From: Achromobacter spanius
GTDB taxonomy: Bacteria; Pseudomonadota; Gammaproteobacteria; Burkholderiales; Burkholderiaceae_B
Direction of reading: 5' to 3'
DNA: 64,000 nt
Assembly (NCBI RefSeq): GCF_002812705.1
Contig: NZ_CP025030.1
Location: 124,001-188,000, forward strand
A program made the translations under genes and the position numbers. The notes beneath the pieces were generated by a model. That model searched no databases, was not told the origin of the DNA, and saw only the letters and a program-made list of their open reading frames with translations. Below, one piece after another: positions 44,870 to 51,255 of this stretch (position 1 is its first letter; each line of letters opens with the position of its first letter).

Positions 44870-45220
44870 TCAGTAGAACAGCGGCAGGACGTAGGGAAAC
44901 GCGAGGGCAACCAGAACCAGGGCGGCCACGATCCAGAAGATCACCTTGTAGGCAGTCCGCACTTGGGGCACGGCGCAAACGTCGCCGGGCTTGCAGGCAT
45001 GGGCTGGTCGGAAGATGCTGCGCCAGGCGAAGAACAGCGCGATGAGCGCTGCGCCGATGAAGATCGGCCGATACGGCTCCAGCACGGTCAGGTTGCCGAT
45101 CCACGCGCCAGAGAAGCCGAGCGCGACCAGGACAAGGGGGCCGAGGCAGCAGGCCGAGGCGAGGACGGCCGCGACGCCGCCGGTCGCCAGTGCGCCGCAG
45201 CCGTTCTTGGGTTCCGACAT
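44870..45220 (-). CDS. merT: Mercuric ion transport protein
   Basis: This 116-residue inner-membrane protein has three membrane segments, with the Cys pair ACCLGPL in the first and PAHACKPGDVCAV in the loop between the second and third. The start at 45220 (MSEPKNGCGAL) is chosen because AAGGAG precedes it; the ATG at 45274 would lie across the promoter. Confidence 0.95.
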   Translation of the reverse strand: MSEPKNGCGALATGGVAAVLASACCLGPLVLVALGFSGAWIGNLTVLEPYRPIFIGAALIALFFAWRSIFRPAHACKPGDVCAVPQVRTAYKVIFWIVAALVLVALAFPYVLPLFY

Positions 45221-45255
45221 AAGGTTCTCCTTCCGGGACTTCGCTTGATGCTGTA

Positions 45256-45286
45256 ACGTTACTTCCGTAGTCAACTACGGAGTCAA
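45256..45286 (-). promoter_or_regulatory. mer promoter-operator (PmerT / merO)
   Basis: On the minus strand TTGACT (45281-45286), a 19-bp spacer and TAACGT (45256-45261) form the classical overlong MerR promoter. The spacer holds the dyad CCGTAGTTGACTACGG. MerR bound here represses without Hg2+ and untwists the DNA to activate when Hg2+ is bound. Confidence 0.93.
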
Positions 45287-45291
45287 GCGCC

Positions 45292-45699
45292 ATGGAGAAC
45301 GCTCAAGAGAATCTGACCATCGGGGCCTTCGCCAAGGCAGCCCGGGTCAACGTGGAGACGATCCGCTTCTATCAGCTCAAGGGCTTGCTACCCCAGCCGG
45401 AGCGGCCCTACGGTCGCATCCGCCGCTACGGGCAGGCGGACGTGGCGCGGGTGAAGTTCGTGAAGTCAGCCCAGCGCCTGGGATTCAGCCTGGATGAAGT
45501 CGGCCAGCTCCTGAAACTGGAGGACGGCACCCATTGCAGCGAGGCGGCCGAACTGGCTGCTCACCGGCTGGCCGATGTGCGCGCACGCATGGCGGACCTC
45601 ACGCGGATGGAAGAGGCCCTGTCGACGCTAGTGAGAGAGTGCAACGCGCACCATGGCAATGTTTCCTGCCCGTTGATCGCAGCTTTGCATTGCTGCTAA
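45292..45699 (+). CDS. merR: Mercury-responsive regulator MerR
   Basis: This 135-residue regulator has the N-terminal HTH ([22 protein letters not shown]) and the three Hg2+ ligands Cys82, Cys117 and Cys126 at canonical positions. It is divergent from merTPA and overlaps the shared operator region. It ends 16 bp before the right terminal repeat. Confidence 0.96.
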   Translation: MENAQENLTIGAFAKAARVNVETIRFYQLKGLLPQPERPYGRIRRYGQADVARVKFVKSAQRLGFSLDEVGQLLKLEDGTHCSEAAELAAHRLADVRARMADLTRMEEALSTLVRECNAHHGNVSCPLIAALHCC

Positions 45700-45715
45700 A
45701 GGGCCCACTTCGGCT

Positions 45716-45754
45716 CTTAGCGTACGATTTTTTTCCGTTTTCTGAGACGACCCC
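45716..45754 (-). repeat. Right terminal inverted repeat
   Basis: This 39-bp repeat is the reverse complement of the left end apart from one substitution and one extra A. It is followed directly by the second TGATT. Confidence 0.92.
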
Positions 45755-45816
45755 TGATTGGCGATGGCTTCGGTCAGCACGGGGCGCAGGTCAGCGCCTT
45801 TGAATCGCAGTGACAT
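45755..45816 (-). pseudogene. DUF3085 gene, 5' part, split by transposon
   Basis: Codons for MSLRFKGADLRPVLTEAIAN lie here with AGGAG upstream; 45755-45759 is the second TGATT. Translation now runs into the transposon end and stops soon after. See the 3' part at 41525-41821 for the rejoined frame. Confidence 0.85.
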
Positions 45817-45905
45817 GGATGAAATCTCCTGTGTGGAAGAATGAGAAAGGCCTCCATCCGATGGGATGAAGGGCCTGTAGTGCACGCGGCCGGAACGGCT
45901 GGAAC
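45817..45905 (-). promoter_or_regulatory. Hairpin leader before DUF3085
   Basis: AGGCCCTTCATCCC, a short loop and GGATGGAGGCCTTT form a hairpin before AGGAG. Further upstream (45905-45960) are more pairing segments (ACGGC/GCCGT) that loosely recall the three-hairpin element. Confidence 0.5.
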
Positions 45906-45960
45906 GCCGTGGCGGATGCCTCGGGTCAGCCGCAGGACCGCCCGGTTTCGCTGCGGGGCG

Positions 45961-46785
45961 TCATGCCGGGACGGCCTGGCGCTTGCGGGCCGCTTTCGCG
46001 TCGAGGATGCTCACGTCGATCTGGCGCCAGCGCCCGTCGTCGATGAGCCTCTCCAGCACTTCGCCGAGCATGTCGAAATACACCTCGTCGTGCCGATCGA
46101 CCAGTTCGACCGATTCACCGTTCTGACGGTGCAGTTCCACCACGTAGGTGTCTCCGCCGCGGTCGTAGAGGATCGTCACCCGGCCCTCGAACTTCGCGGT
46201 CGAGACCGTGAAGCTGATCGCCGGCGGGGTCTCGATGATCTTGGAGGGCGTGGGATCGACCCAGGTGAAGTCGCGGGCACCGGCATCCACCAGCATGTGG
46301 GTGATGCGCCGGAAGCGATCGGGGGCCGGCATCTCCTCCAACTGCTCGATGAGCTGGCCCAACTCCATGCACTGCGGCGTGGGAATGGGCAGCTTGGCCG
46401 GCGCCGAGCCGAGGATGTGCCTCGTGATGGTGTACGGCGTGCCGTCCGAAGTCTCCTCGGTGATGACCTCCGGCGTGTCCGCGCGCAGTCCGTCGAAGCG
46501 ACGACGGGCATAGGGTTGGACATGCACCTTGGCGCCTTCGGCAGGAACCGTGGTCACCAGGCTGGGATCGAGCACCGCGAACTCGGAAGGCTTGAGCTTG
46601 ACGACGATGGCATCGTCGGTCGCGGCGACCACCTTGCCGTCGAAGGGTTGGGGGTCGATGGCGAAGCCCAGCGTTGAGGACAGCGGCTGATCATCGAACA
46701 CGCGGTACTTGAACGACCGCACGTTGCGGGGCACATGGCCTGCGACCAGCGAAGGCATCATGGATTTGATGAGGGAACGATCCAT
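45961..46785 (-). CDS. Conserved ICE hypothetical protein
   Basis: This 274-residue soluble protein is not recognised. It starts MDRSLIKSMMPSLVAGHVPRN and has mixed alpha/beta features with a basic C-terminus (AKAARKRQAVPA). The ATG at 46785 has AAGGAG in front; the longer ORF to 47043 crosses the leader. It has both leader types upstream, like STY4534, so it was probably important enough to be tightly controlled. Confidence 0.65.
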   Translation of the reverse strand: MDRSLIKSMMPSLVAGHVPRNVRSFKYRVFDDQPLSSTLGFAIDPQPFDGKVVAATDDAIVVKLKPSEFAVLDPSLVTTVPAEGAKVHVQPYARRRFDGLRADTPEVITEETSDGTPYTITRHILGSAPAKLPIPTPQCMELGQLIEQLEEMPAPDRFRRITHMLVDAGARDFTWVDPTPSKIIETPPAISFTVSTAKFEGRVTILYDRGGDTYVVELHRQNGESVELVDRHDEVYFDMLGEVLERLIDDGRWRQIDVSILDAKAARKRQAVPA

Positions 46786-46796
46786 GGGGAAACTCC

Positions 46797-46862
46797 TTGA
46801 GGAAAAACAAGGGATTCCCCGCCCGCAAGGGAGAGGTCCCTTGTGGGTGGCGTGGATGGACG
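46797..46862 (-). promoter_or_regulatory. Hairpin leader before 45961-46785 (attenuator-like)
   Basis: CAAGGGA (46826-46832) pairs with TCCCTTG (46837-46843), enclosed by CCACCCA...GGGCGGGG. On the transcript the fold starts after GTCCATCCACGCC and ends in AATCCCTTGTTTTTCC before AAGGAG, a stem plus U-run. Confidence 0.6.
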
Positions 46863-46887
46863 CGGTAGGTCCGTAGGAAGAAACGAC

Positions 46888-46975
46888 CAGCACGGTTTCC
46901 CGCGCTTGCAGCCTCGAAGGTCTCGACTGCCTGGGCATGTGCCGGCAACGCCGACGAACATGGGGCAAGCATGGC
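46888..46975 (-). ncRNA. Three-hairpin leader element, copy C
   Basis: Stems are GCACGG/CCGCGC (46890-46905, GAAA tetraloop on the minus strand), GCAG/CTGC (46908-46930) and CGGC/GCCG (46943-46953). Flank CATGCTTGCCCCATG matches copy B. It sits about 105 bp before the 46785 start. Confidence 0.6.
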
Positions 46976-47042
46976 CCTGGGGCGGTCTGCCTGCCCGCAG
47001 GAAACGGCACCGCACCACAACCGTTTTCCTGTGCTGCGGGCA

Positions 47043-47066
47043 AGAAAAAGCCCCTCGAAAGGGGCT
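47043..47066 (-). terminator. Rho-independent terminator after 47074-47352
   Basis: AGCCCCT and AGGGGCT pair across CGAA; on the minus strand TTTTTCTTG follows. It lies 8 bp after the stop of the 47074-47352 gene and separates that gene from leader element C. Confidence 0.85.
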
Positions 47067-47073
47067 GGAGGAA

Positions 47074-47352
47074 TCAGGCTTGGTACACGAAGTAGTGCTC
47101 GCGCTGACGCGGAAAGAACACGTGTTTCCACGTGTCGCCGCTTGTGTTGCCACCGTCGAAGACGACCATTTCGTAGTCGTCCACGTCGGTGTCCACCAGG
47201 TCGGCGCTGGCGATATGGCGCATGTGCAGCGTGCCGCTCATGCGCTCGAATACCAGGATCTGGCCGATGGCATCTTCCTGGCTCATGGCGTTGACGCAGG
47301 CTCCGAGTTGGTGCTCGAAGTCGGATGCGGGTGTGATGAGGTCGGGGAACAT
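47074..47352 (-). CDS. Small ICE hypothetical protein
   Basis: This 92-residue acidic protein (MFPDLITPASDFEHQLGACV to REHYFVYQA) is unknown. It has a mixed alpha/beta pattern and no membrane segment. GGAG precedes the ATG at 47352. It has its own leader and terminator, so it can be a single-gene unit, though the 47450 gene lies just upstream. Confidence 0.65.
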   Translation of the reverse strand: MFPDLITPASDFEHQLGACVNAMSQEDAIGQILVFERMSGTLHMRHIASADLVDTDVDDYEMVVFDGGNTSGDTWKHVFFPRQREHYFVYQA

Positions 47353-47358
47353 GGGATC

Positions 47359-47420
47359 GCTCCTGTGAAAGTGCGCCGGCCCGGCTCTCTGGCGGGAGAC
47401 CGGGCCGGCATGCGGTGAGG
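47359..47420 (-). promoter_or_regulatory. Ten-pair hairpin leader before 47074-47352
   Basis: GCCGGCCCGG (47375-47384) pairs perfectly with CCGGGCCGGC (47400-47409). On the transcript it follows GTCCTCACCGCAT and precedes CAGGAG and the ATG. Confidence 0.6.
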
Positions 47421-47449
47421 ACAAGGAAGGCCGGGGATGTGTGTGGCAG

Positions 47450-48187
47450 CTATTCGCCGGCCAGCGATAGGCCCGGCAACACGGGTGCGTCGGCATCGAG
47501 GATGAGGATGCGCACGTCGGCCTGGCCGGCCAGTTCAAGGATCTGTGCCAGCTCGTCCGGCATGCCCTTGCTGCGGTGCTCCTGCCGAAGCTGCTCGGCG
47601 GCGATCCCCTCGACGTCCTGCAGGTGCTGGTCCGTCCAGGGCGTGGAGATCAGCTTGACGCCGATCGCCGGGCTGTAGGGAATCCGGAACGCGATGAACA
47701 AAAAGGCCTCCGGCGTCGCGAGGTCAGCCAGGTTGGCCAGGTACTGGCCGGTTTCGCGGCTGATGTGCGCGCTGCTGATTTCCCAGCACCGGCTGTAGTA
47801 GCCGGTCTCGAAGCTCAACCGCTGCACGACTTCCCGTGCGGCCTCGGCCGAATAGGTGTCGCCAATGTGGACGGGGCGGCCGTCGAAGTCGTCGCCGTGG
47901 ATCGCGTACACCACGGCACCCACCATGCCTTCGCCGCTGCCCCCTTCAGCCGCGTCGCATTCGGCGATCAGTGCGGCGCCGACAGGTTCGGTGCCAGTCC
48001 TGACCACCGCGAAGTCGCTGGTGATGATGCAAGGAGAAGAAACCAGCGCCGCGTCGCAGAGGTGCTGCTGGCTCGGGTGGATGTTTCGCCAAACATGCGG
48101 GCTTCCGTCCTCGTAGCTGATGGACAGCGTGCGGACGATTTTCAGATTCCAGTAGCCGCGTAGAAAGGGATTGGGATTCTGGGACAT
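47450..48187 (-). CDS. Conserved ICE hypothetical protein
   Basis: This 245-residue acidic protein is not firmly recognised; it may belong with the DUF5983-type ICE proteins. It lacks signal peptide and membrane segments. Features are an N-terminal region with CIITSDFAVVRTG, a central GDTYSAEAAREVVQRLSFETGYYSRCWEI stretch and a C-terminal VRILILDADAPVLPGLSLAG. GGAG precedes the ATG. Confidence 0.6.
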   Translation of the reverse strand: MSQNPNPFLRGYWNLKIVRTLSISYEDGSPHVWRNIHPSQQHLCDAALVSSPCIITSDFAVVRTGTEPVGAALIAECDAAEGGSGEGMVGAVVYAIHGDDFDGRPVHIGDTYSAEAAREVVQRLSFETGYYSRCWEISSAHISRETGQYLANLADLATPEAFLFIAFRIPYSPAIGVKLISTPWTDQHLQDVEGIAAEQLRQEHRSKGMPDELAQILELAGQADVRILILDADAPVLPGLSLAGE

Positions 48188-48197
48188 GGGATTTCTC

Positions 48198-48258
48198 CAA
48201 CAGAATAATGATGGAGCAAATCCCCGCCACCGGGAATTGACCCCGGTGGGTGGAAAGA
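48198..48258 (-). promoter_or_regulatory. Hairpin leader before 47450-48187
   Basis: CCACCGGG (48226-48233) pairs with CCCGGTGG (48241-48248). The transcript runs TTTCCACCCACCGGGG, loop, CCCGGTGGCGGGG and then TTGGAG and ATG. Confidence 0.6.
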
Positions 48259-48270
48259 AAGGAAACAGCG

Positions 48271-48957
48271 TCAGGTGACGCTGATCGTTGGCGTTTGGGC
48301 CAATCGCTCGGCGACGCGCCGGCGCAAATTCATGCGGAATGGCTCGTCGCTGACGCCCGCCAGCAGATTGATGGTCTCCAGCGCGATCAGGGCCGAAGCC
48401 TCTTCGATGTCGGCGGCCACAATGGTCTTGCGCAATTGGTCGCCGAGCTGGAGGGCCTGGGAGGAGGAGCTGATGAAGCGGACCTCGCGGCTCAGGTAGC
48501 AGCCGTTGCCGCCGAACTCGAACAGCCGCGGCTTGCTGCAGTACCAGCAGCCCTCGAACTGGATGGCGGTCAGGTGGTGCCCGTCATCGAACCGGGTGGC
48601 GATCAGAAACAATGCGTCGAGATCGGCGGTGTCCTCGAACGAATGACGGTCGATCAAGTTCCCCAGCTCTTCGTCCTCATCGGCACGGAAGTGCACGGCG
48701 AGCAGTTCGAGCAGCGGCGGGATCGACAGCCCTTCGTCGTCCGGCATCGGAATACCGAGTTGCGTGGCCAGGTCTTCCAGGCCATCGAGCACGTCCGGCC
48801 ATTGCGGATTGGTGGTCTCGGCGATCTGGGCGATGTAGGCCTGCCCGTTGCCGGGGTGGCTCTCGTCCAGCGCGAAGGCGCCGAACAGCGCCTGGATGAC
48901 GGGCGTCACACGGTCGAGCACGAGAACGCCGGTGGCTTCGTAGTAGTTGTTGGCCAT
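48271..48957 (-). CDS. Conserved ICE hypothetical protein
   Basis: This 228-residue acidic protein is unrecognised. The start at 48957 (MANNYYEATGVLVLDRVTPV) has AAGGAG in front. Visible are EDLATQLGIPMPDDEGLSIPP, a CWYC pair near residue 137 (FEGCWYCSKPRLFEF) and a helical end. The CxxC could bind a metal or be redox-active. It has its own leader. Confidence 0.62.
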   Translation of the reverse strand: MANNYYEATGVLVLDRVTPVIQALFGAFALDESHPGNGQAYIAQIAETTNPQWPDVLDGLEDLATQLGIPMPDDEGLSIPPLLELLAVHFRADEDEELGNLIDRHSFEDTADLDALFLIATRFDDGHHLTAIQFEGCWYCSKPRLFEFGGNGCYLSREVRFISSSSQALQLGDQLRKTIVAADIEEASALIALETINLLAGVSDEPFRMNLRRRVAERLAQTPTISVT

Positions 48958-48965
48958 GAAGGCTC

Positions 48966-49026
48966 CTTTCGATGAATGAACGGAGCCAGCCCTTGCGGAC
49001 GATGGCATCCGCAGGGGAAACCGCCT
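48966..49026 (-). promoter_or_regulatory. Hairpin leader before 48271-48957
   Basis: TGCGGA (48994-48999) pairs with TCCGCA (49008-49013), enclosed by CCCCT...AGGGCTGG. It begins ATCAGGCGG rather than TCATCCACC and so is a divergent member. Confidence 0.5.
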
Positions 49027-49139
49027 GATGCCGGATGGCGCTGGGCGGGGAGAAAACGCGAGGGACATGGCCTCGAACGAGGCGCATGTCCCTCATGGGG
49101 TCCCGTGAACGCAGTGATGAAGGTGTGCCAGGGACCGGC

Positions 49140-49532
49140 TCACCAACCGCTGTAGTTCAGCAGCAGGTCGGCGATCACCTGGCGACGTTGCAGATCGAGA
49201 CCATCGAAGTCCGACAGTCCTTGGAAGTGGCAGCGCTTGAGCATGGCACCGCCCTCGCGCGCGTTGTAGAAGCTGAACATGGCGGACAGGAACATGCGTT
49301 CCCCGCTGCTCAGGACGCCGAGTGCGTCGTTGGCACGCAGCATGTCGGGACGCAGATCCCACTTGCTCTTTGCCTGGTTCAGGCCTTCGCGCGTGCCGTC
49401 GCCAAACCATTGCGGGCCTGCGATCTCGACGCCGCGCTTCCAGACCTCGAAGAAGGCTTGGGGCGCGGCGGCGAAATGCTGCTCTTCCCGCATGATCTGA
49501 TCGACGACTTCCTGGGGCAAAAGCTGGTTCAT
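49140..49532 (-). CDS. Small ICE hypothetical protein
   Basis: This 130-residue helical protein (MNQLLPQEVVDQIMREEQHF onward) is unknown. GGAGG lies before the ATG. It starts 21 bp after the stop of the 49554-49766 gene and has no leader of its own, so the two form an operon controlled from the leader at 49776. Confidence 0.65.
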   Translation of the reverse strand: MNQLLPQEVVDQIMREEQHFAAAPQAFFEVWKRGVEIAGPQWFGDGTREGLNQAKSKWDLRPDMLRANDALGVLSSGERMFLSAMFSFYNAREGGAMLKRCHFQGLSDFDGLDLQRRQVIADLLLNYSGW

Positions 49533-49553
49533 GACGTGGTTCCTCCAGTTGGA

Positions 49554-49766
49554 TCAGGGTGTGGCGAGCTGGGACCAGCCGCCTCTTTCGAGGGCACGTT
49601 GAGCCGCGGCATAGCTGCGGAAGTACTGGCAGGATTCCCGCGAAACGGGACCTTCTGTATCGCGCGTGCCGATGTAGTGGCCGGCGGCGCTATGCAGGAT
49701 TTCGAGCGGCAGGAACTTGCCGCAATGGATCAAGGCCAACTGGCCGAAAGAGGCTTGCTGGGACAT
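49554..49766 (-). CDS. Very small ICE hypothetical protein
   Basis: This 70-residue protein (MSQQASFGQLALIHCGKFLP onward) is unknown. AAGGAG precedes the ATG at 49766. It is downstream of the most elaborate leader arrangement in the window: three-hairpin element D plus an attenuator-like hairpin with a five-T run. The longer ORF to 49967 crosses that leader and is not used. Confidence 0.6.
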   Translation of the reverse strand: MSQQASFGQLALIHCGKFLPLEILHSAAGHYIGTRDTEGPVSRESCQYFRSYAAAQRALERGGWSQLATP

Positions 49767-49775
49767 GGACGGGCT

Positions 49776-49842
49776 CCTTGGAAAAAGCGGGGCCTCGTCC
49801 CTCACGGGATGGCAGCTCCCGCACGCGGTTGAGAAAAAAGCA
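49776..49842 (-). promoter_or_regulatory. Attenuator-like leader before 49554-49766
   Basis: On the minus strand TCTCAACCGCGTGCGGGA opens a fold whose outer GCGGG...CCCGC stem is closed immediately before TTTTT, followed by CCAAGGAG and ATG. An inner TCCCGTGAGGGA hairpin lies in the loop. A run of six T precedes the fold as well. Confidence 0.6.
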
Positions 49843-49894
49843 TCGGCGTCACGGGTGACGCGCGTCCGCAGACTCGATGCGATGGCGGACTGGC

Positions 49895-49975
49895 GGGTAG
49901 CGCGGAAAGAATCCGCGGCAGCCTGGAAACTCTGGCTGCTGGCATGGTGCTGACGAATCAGCGACACATGCGGGC
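49895..49975 (-). ncRNA. Three-hairpin leader element, copy D
   Basis: Stems are CGCGGA/TCCGCG (49901-49917), GCAGCC/GGCTGC (49918-49939) and GCTGA/TCAGC (49949-49962). Relative to copies A and B the CGCAGT/ACTGCG stem has changed on both sides, which supports base pairing. It lies about 135 bp before the 49766 start. Confidence 0.65.
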
Positions 49976-50046
49976 AGCTTCATGCGCGAGGCGAGCCGCG
50001 TCAGCCGGAAATCGGCATTTGCAACAGCCCCGATTGGCGAACGCGG

Positions 50047-50078
50047 AAAAAAGAAAGCCCCGCAATAAGTGCGGGGCT
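50047..50078 (-). terminator. Rho-independent terminator after 50104-50415
   Basis: AGCCCCGCA (50056-50064) and TGCGGGGCT (50070-50078) pair across five bases; on the minus strand TTTCTTTTTTCC follows. It lies 26 bp after the stop of the 50104 gene. Confidence 0.88.
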
Positions 50079-50103
50079 GTCAGGAGGATGAGGCGAAACT
50101 GGG

Positions 50104-50415
50104 TCAGCGAGGCCTGTCGCCCAGTACATGCTGCTTCCACAGGGCGAATGCCTCGTCCGGTCCCAGCTCTGCGAGGATGACGATGGGCTGGCCCCGACGG
50201 GCACGCAGCGATGCGAAATACGCTGGCCGGTCGGCGATGGCGTTGAGCTTGATGTCCTTTAGGAACAGCAACTGGCGGGGGCGAACTTTGGTGGTAACGC
50301 AGGCATGATTGCGCTTGTTTGGGGCAAAAGGGCCAGCGAAGCGGGCGGACACGGCCAGAAAACCGCGACGAACTACTTGTACTTGCCAGGCGAGGCGAAC
50401 GGGTGACATCAGCAT
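50104..50415 (-). CDS. Small ICE protein, possibly 5'-truncated
   Basis: This 103-residue frame has a convincing C-terminal part (VRPRQLLFLKDIKLNAIADRPAYFASLRARRGQPIVILAEL onward) and a doubtful start. No ribosome-binding site precedes the ATG at 50415, and the first 40 residues look atypical. It is the last ICE gene before the metal island, so the island may have removed the original start. Function unknown. Confidence 0.5.
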   Translation of the reverse strand: MLMSPVRLAWQVQVVRRGFLAVSARFAGPFAPNKRNHACVTTKVRPRQLLFLKDIKLNAIADRPAYFASLRARRGQPIVILAELGPDEAFALWKQHVLGDRPR

Positions 50416-50751
50416 ATCGCTATGCGGTAAAGAAGACCGTCCTAAAGCTTGCAGGATCCCGGCATAGCTTCATCATCACCTCTCCGTGACGGCTCATTGG
50501 AACGAAAAAGGCCAGCATCGCCGTGATGGACTTTCATAATTGCCAGGTCAACTGGCTTGCGTGCTGTTTATTCACAGCAAGGCATTGCGACGTCGTTGCA
50601 GCAATCGCCGCCATCGCAACAGGGCGTTGCAGCAAAAGCGGCGGTGGGCGCTAGCATGAGGGCCAAGCCGCGGCCGCTCATGCTGGGGGCCGTTCTCTTC
50701 AGATTGGTGTCCTGCACCGTGTGCATTGCGAATTTCCGGATCGTCCCAATG
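50416..50751. other. Gene-poor junction between ICE genes and metal island
   Basis: I see no convincing gene here. The stretch is less GC-rich at 50416-50580 and contains a plus-strand frame starting at 50557 (MRAVYSQQGIATSLQQ) that continues antisense into lspA and is probably not real. No terminal repeats or duplications typical of a transposon were found at this edge of the metal island. Confidence 0.5.
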
Positions 50752-51252
50752 TCACTGGGACTCCTTTGTGGCGGCCGGGTTCTCCACGCTCATGAACGAC
50801 TGGGCCACCAGCGCGATCGCCCCGCCCACGATGGCCATGTCAGCGATGTTGAAGGCGGGCCAGTGCCAGCCGTGCAGGTGAAAGTCGATGTAGTCGATAA
50901 CGTGCCCGCGCGTGGCGCGGTCGAACGCGTTGCCCAATGCGCCGCCCAGAATGAGGCTGTACGAAAGGCCTTCCGTTTTGCGCAGCGGCCGGGAGAGCAG
51001 CCATGCGAGCCATGCCGATATTGCGAACGCGATCGCCAGAAAAAACCACCGCTGCCAGCCGCCCGCGCCAGCAAGGAAGCTGAACGCCGCGCCGGGATTG
51101 AGAGCGTGAACTAGGTTGAAGAATGACGCCACCTCGTGCGACCAACCCAAGGGAGTTGTCGCGTCAATGTAGCTCTTAGCTGCCTGATCGCCGGCGAATA
51201 TAACGATCGCGAGTGAGTACCACTGCGTCTTGCGAAGAGATGGTTCATCCAT
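50752..51252 (-). CDS. lspA: Lipoprotein signal peptidase, metal-island type
   Basis: This 166-residue membrane aspartyl protease has four membrane segments and the catalytic Asp motifs GNAFDRATRGHVIDYIDF and FNIADM. It is a plasmid/ICE copy, not the housekeeping gene: in lead and cadmium operons an lspA-like gene (pbrB/pbrC type) follows the P-type ATPase, as here with 3 bp between genes. Confidence 0.88.
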   Translation of the reverse strand: MDEPSLRKTQWYSLAIVIFAGDQAAKSYIDATTPLGWSHEVASFFNLVHALNPGAAFSFLAGAGGWQRWFFLAIAFAISAWLAWLLSRPLRKTEGLSYSLILGGALGNAFDRATRGHVIDYIDFHLHGWHWPAFNIADMAIVGGAIALVAQSFMSVENPAATKESQ

Positions 51253-51255
51253 TGT

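Noticed and set aside
45755..45960. Fifth copy of the three-hairpin element before DUF3085
   Set aside because: Only one stem (ACGGC/GCCGT) is convincing; the other two could not be aligned with copies A to D.
50557..51114. 185-codon plus-strand frame across the island edge
   Set aside because: Most of it is antisense to lspA and there is no ribosome-binding site or recognisable domain.
50752..51252. lspA as a host housekeeping gene marking the ICE end
   Set aside because: It is 3 bp from cadA and such copies are known parts of lead/cadmium operons; ICE genes continue beyond.
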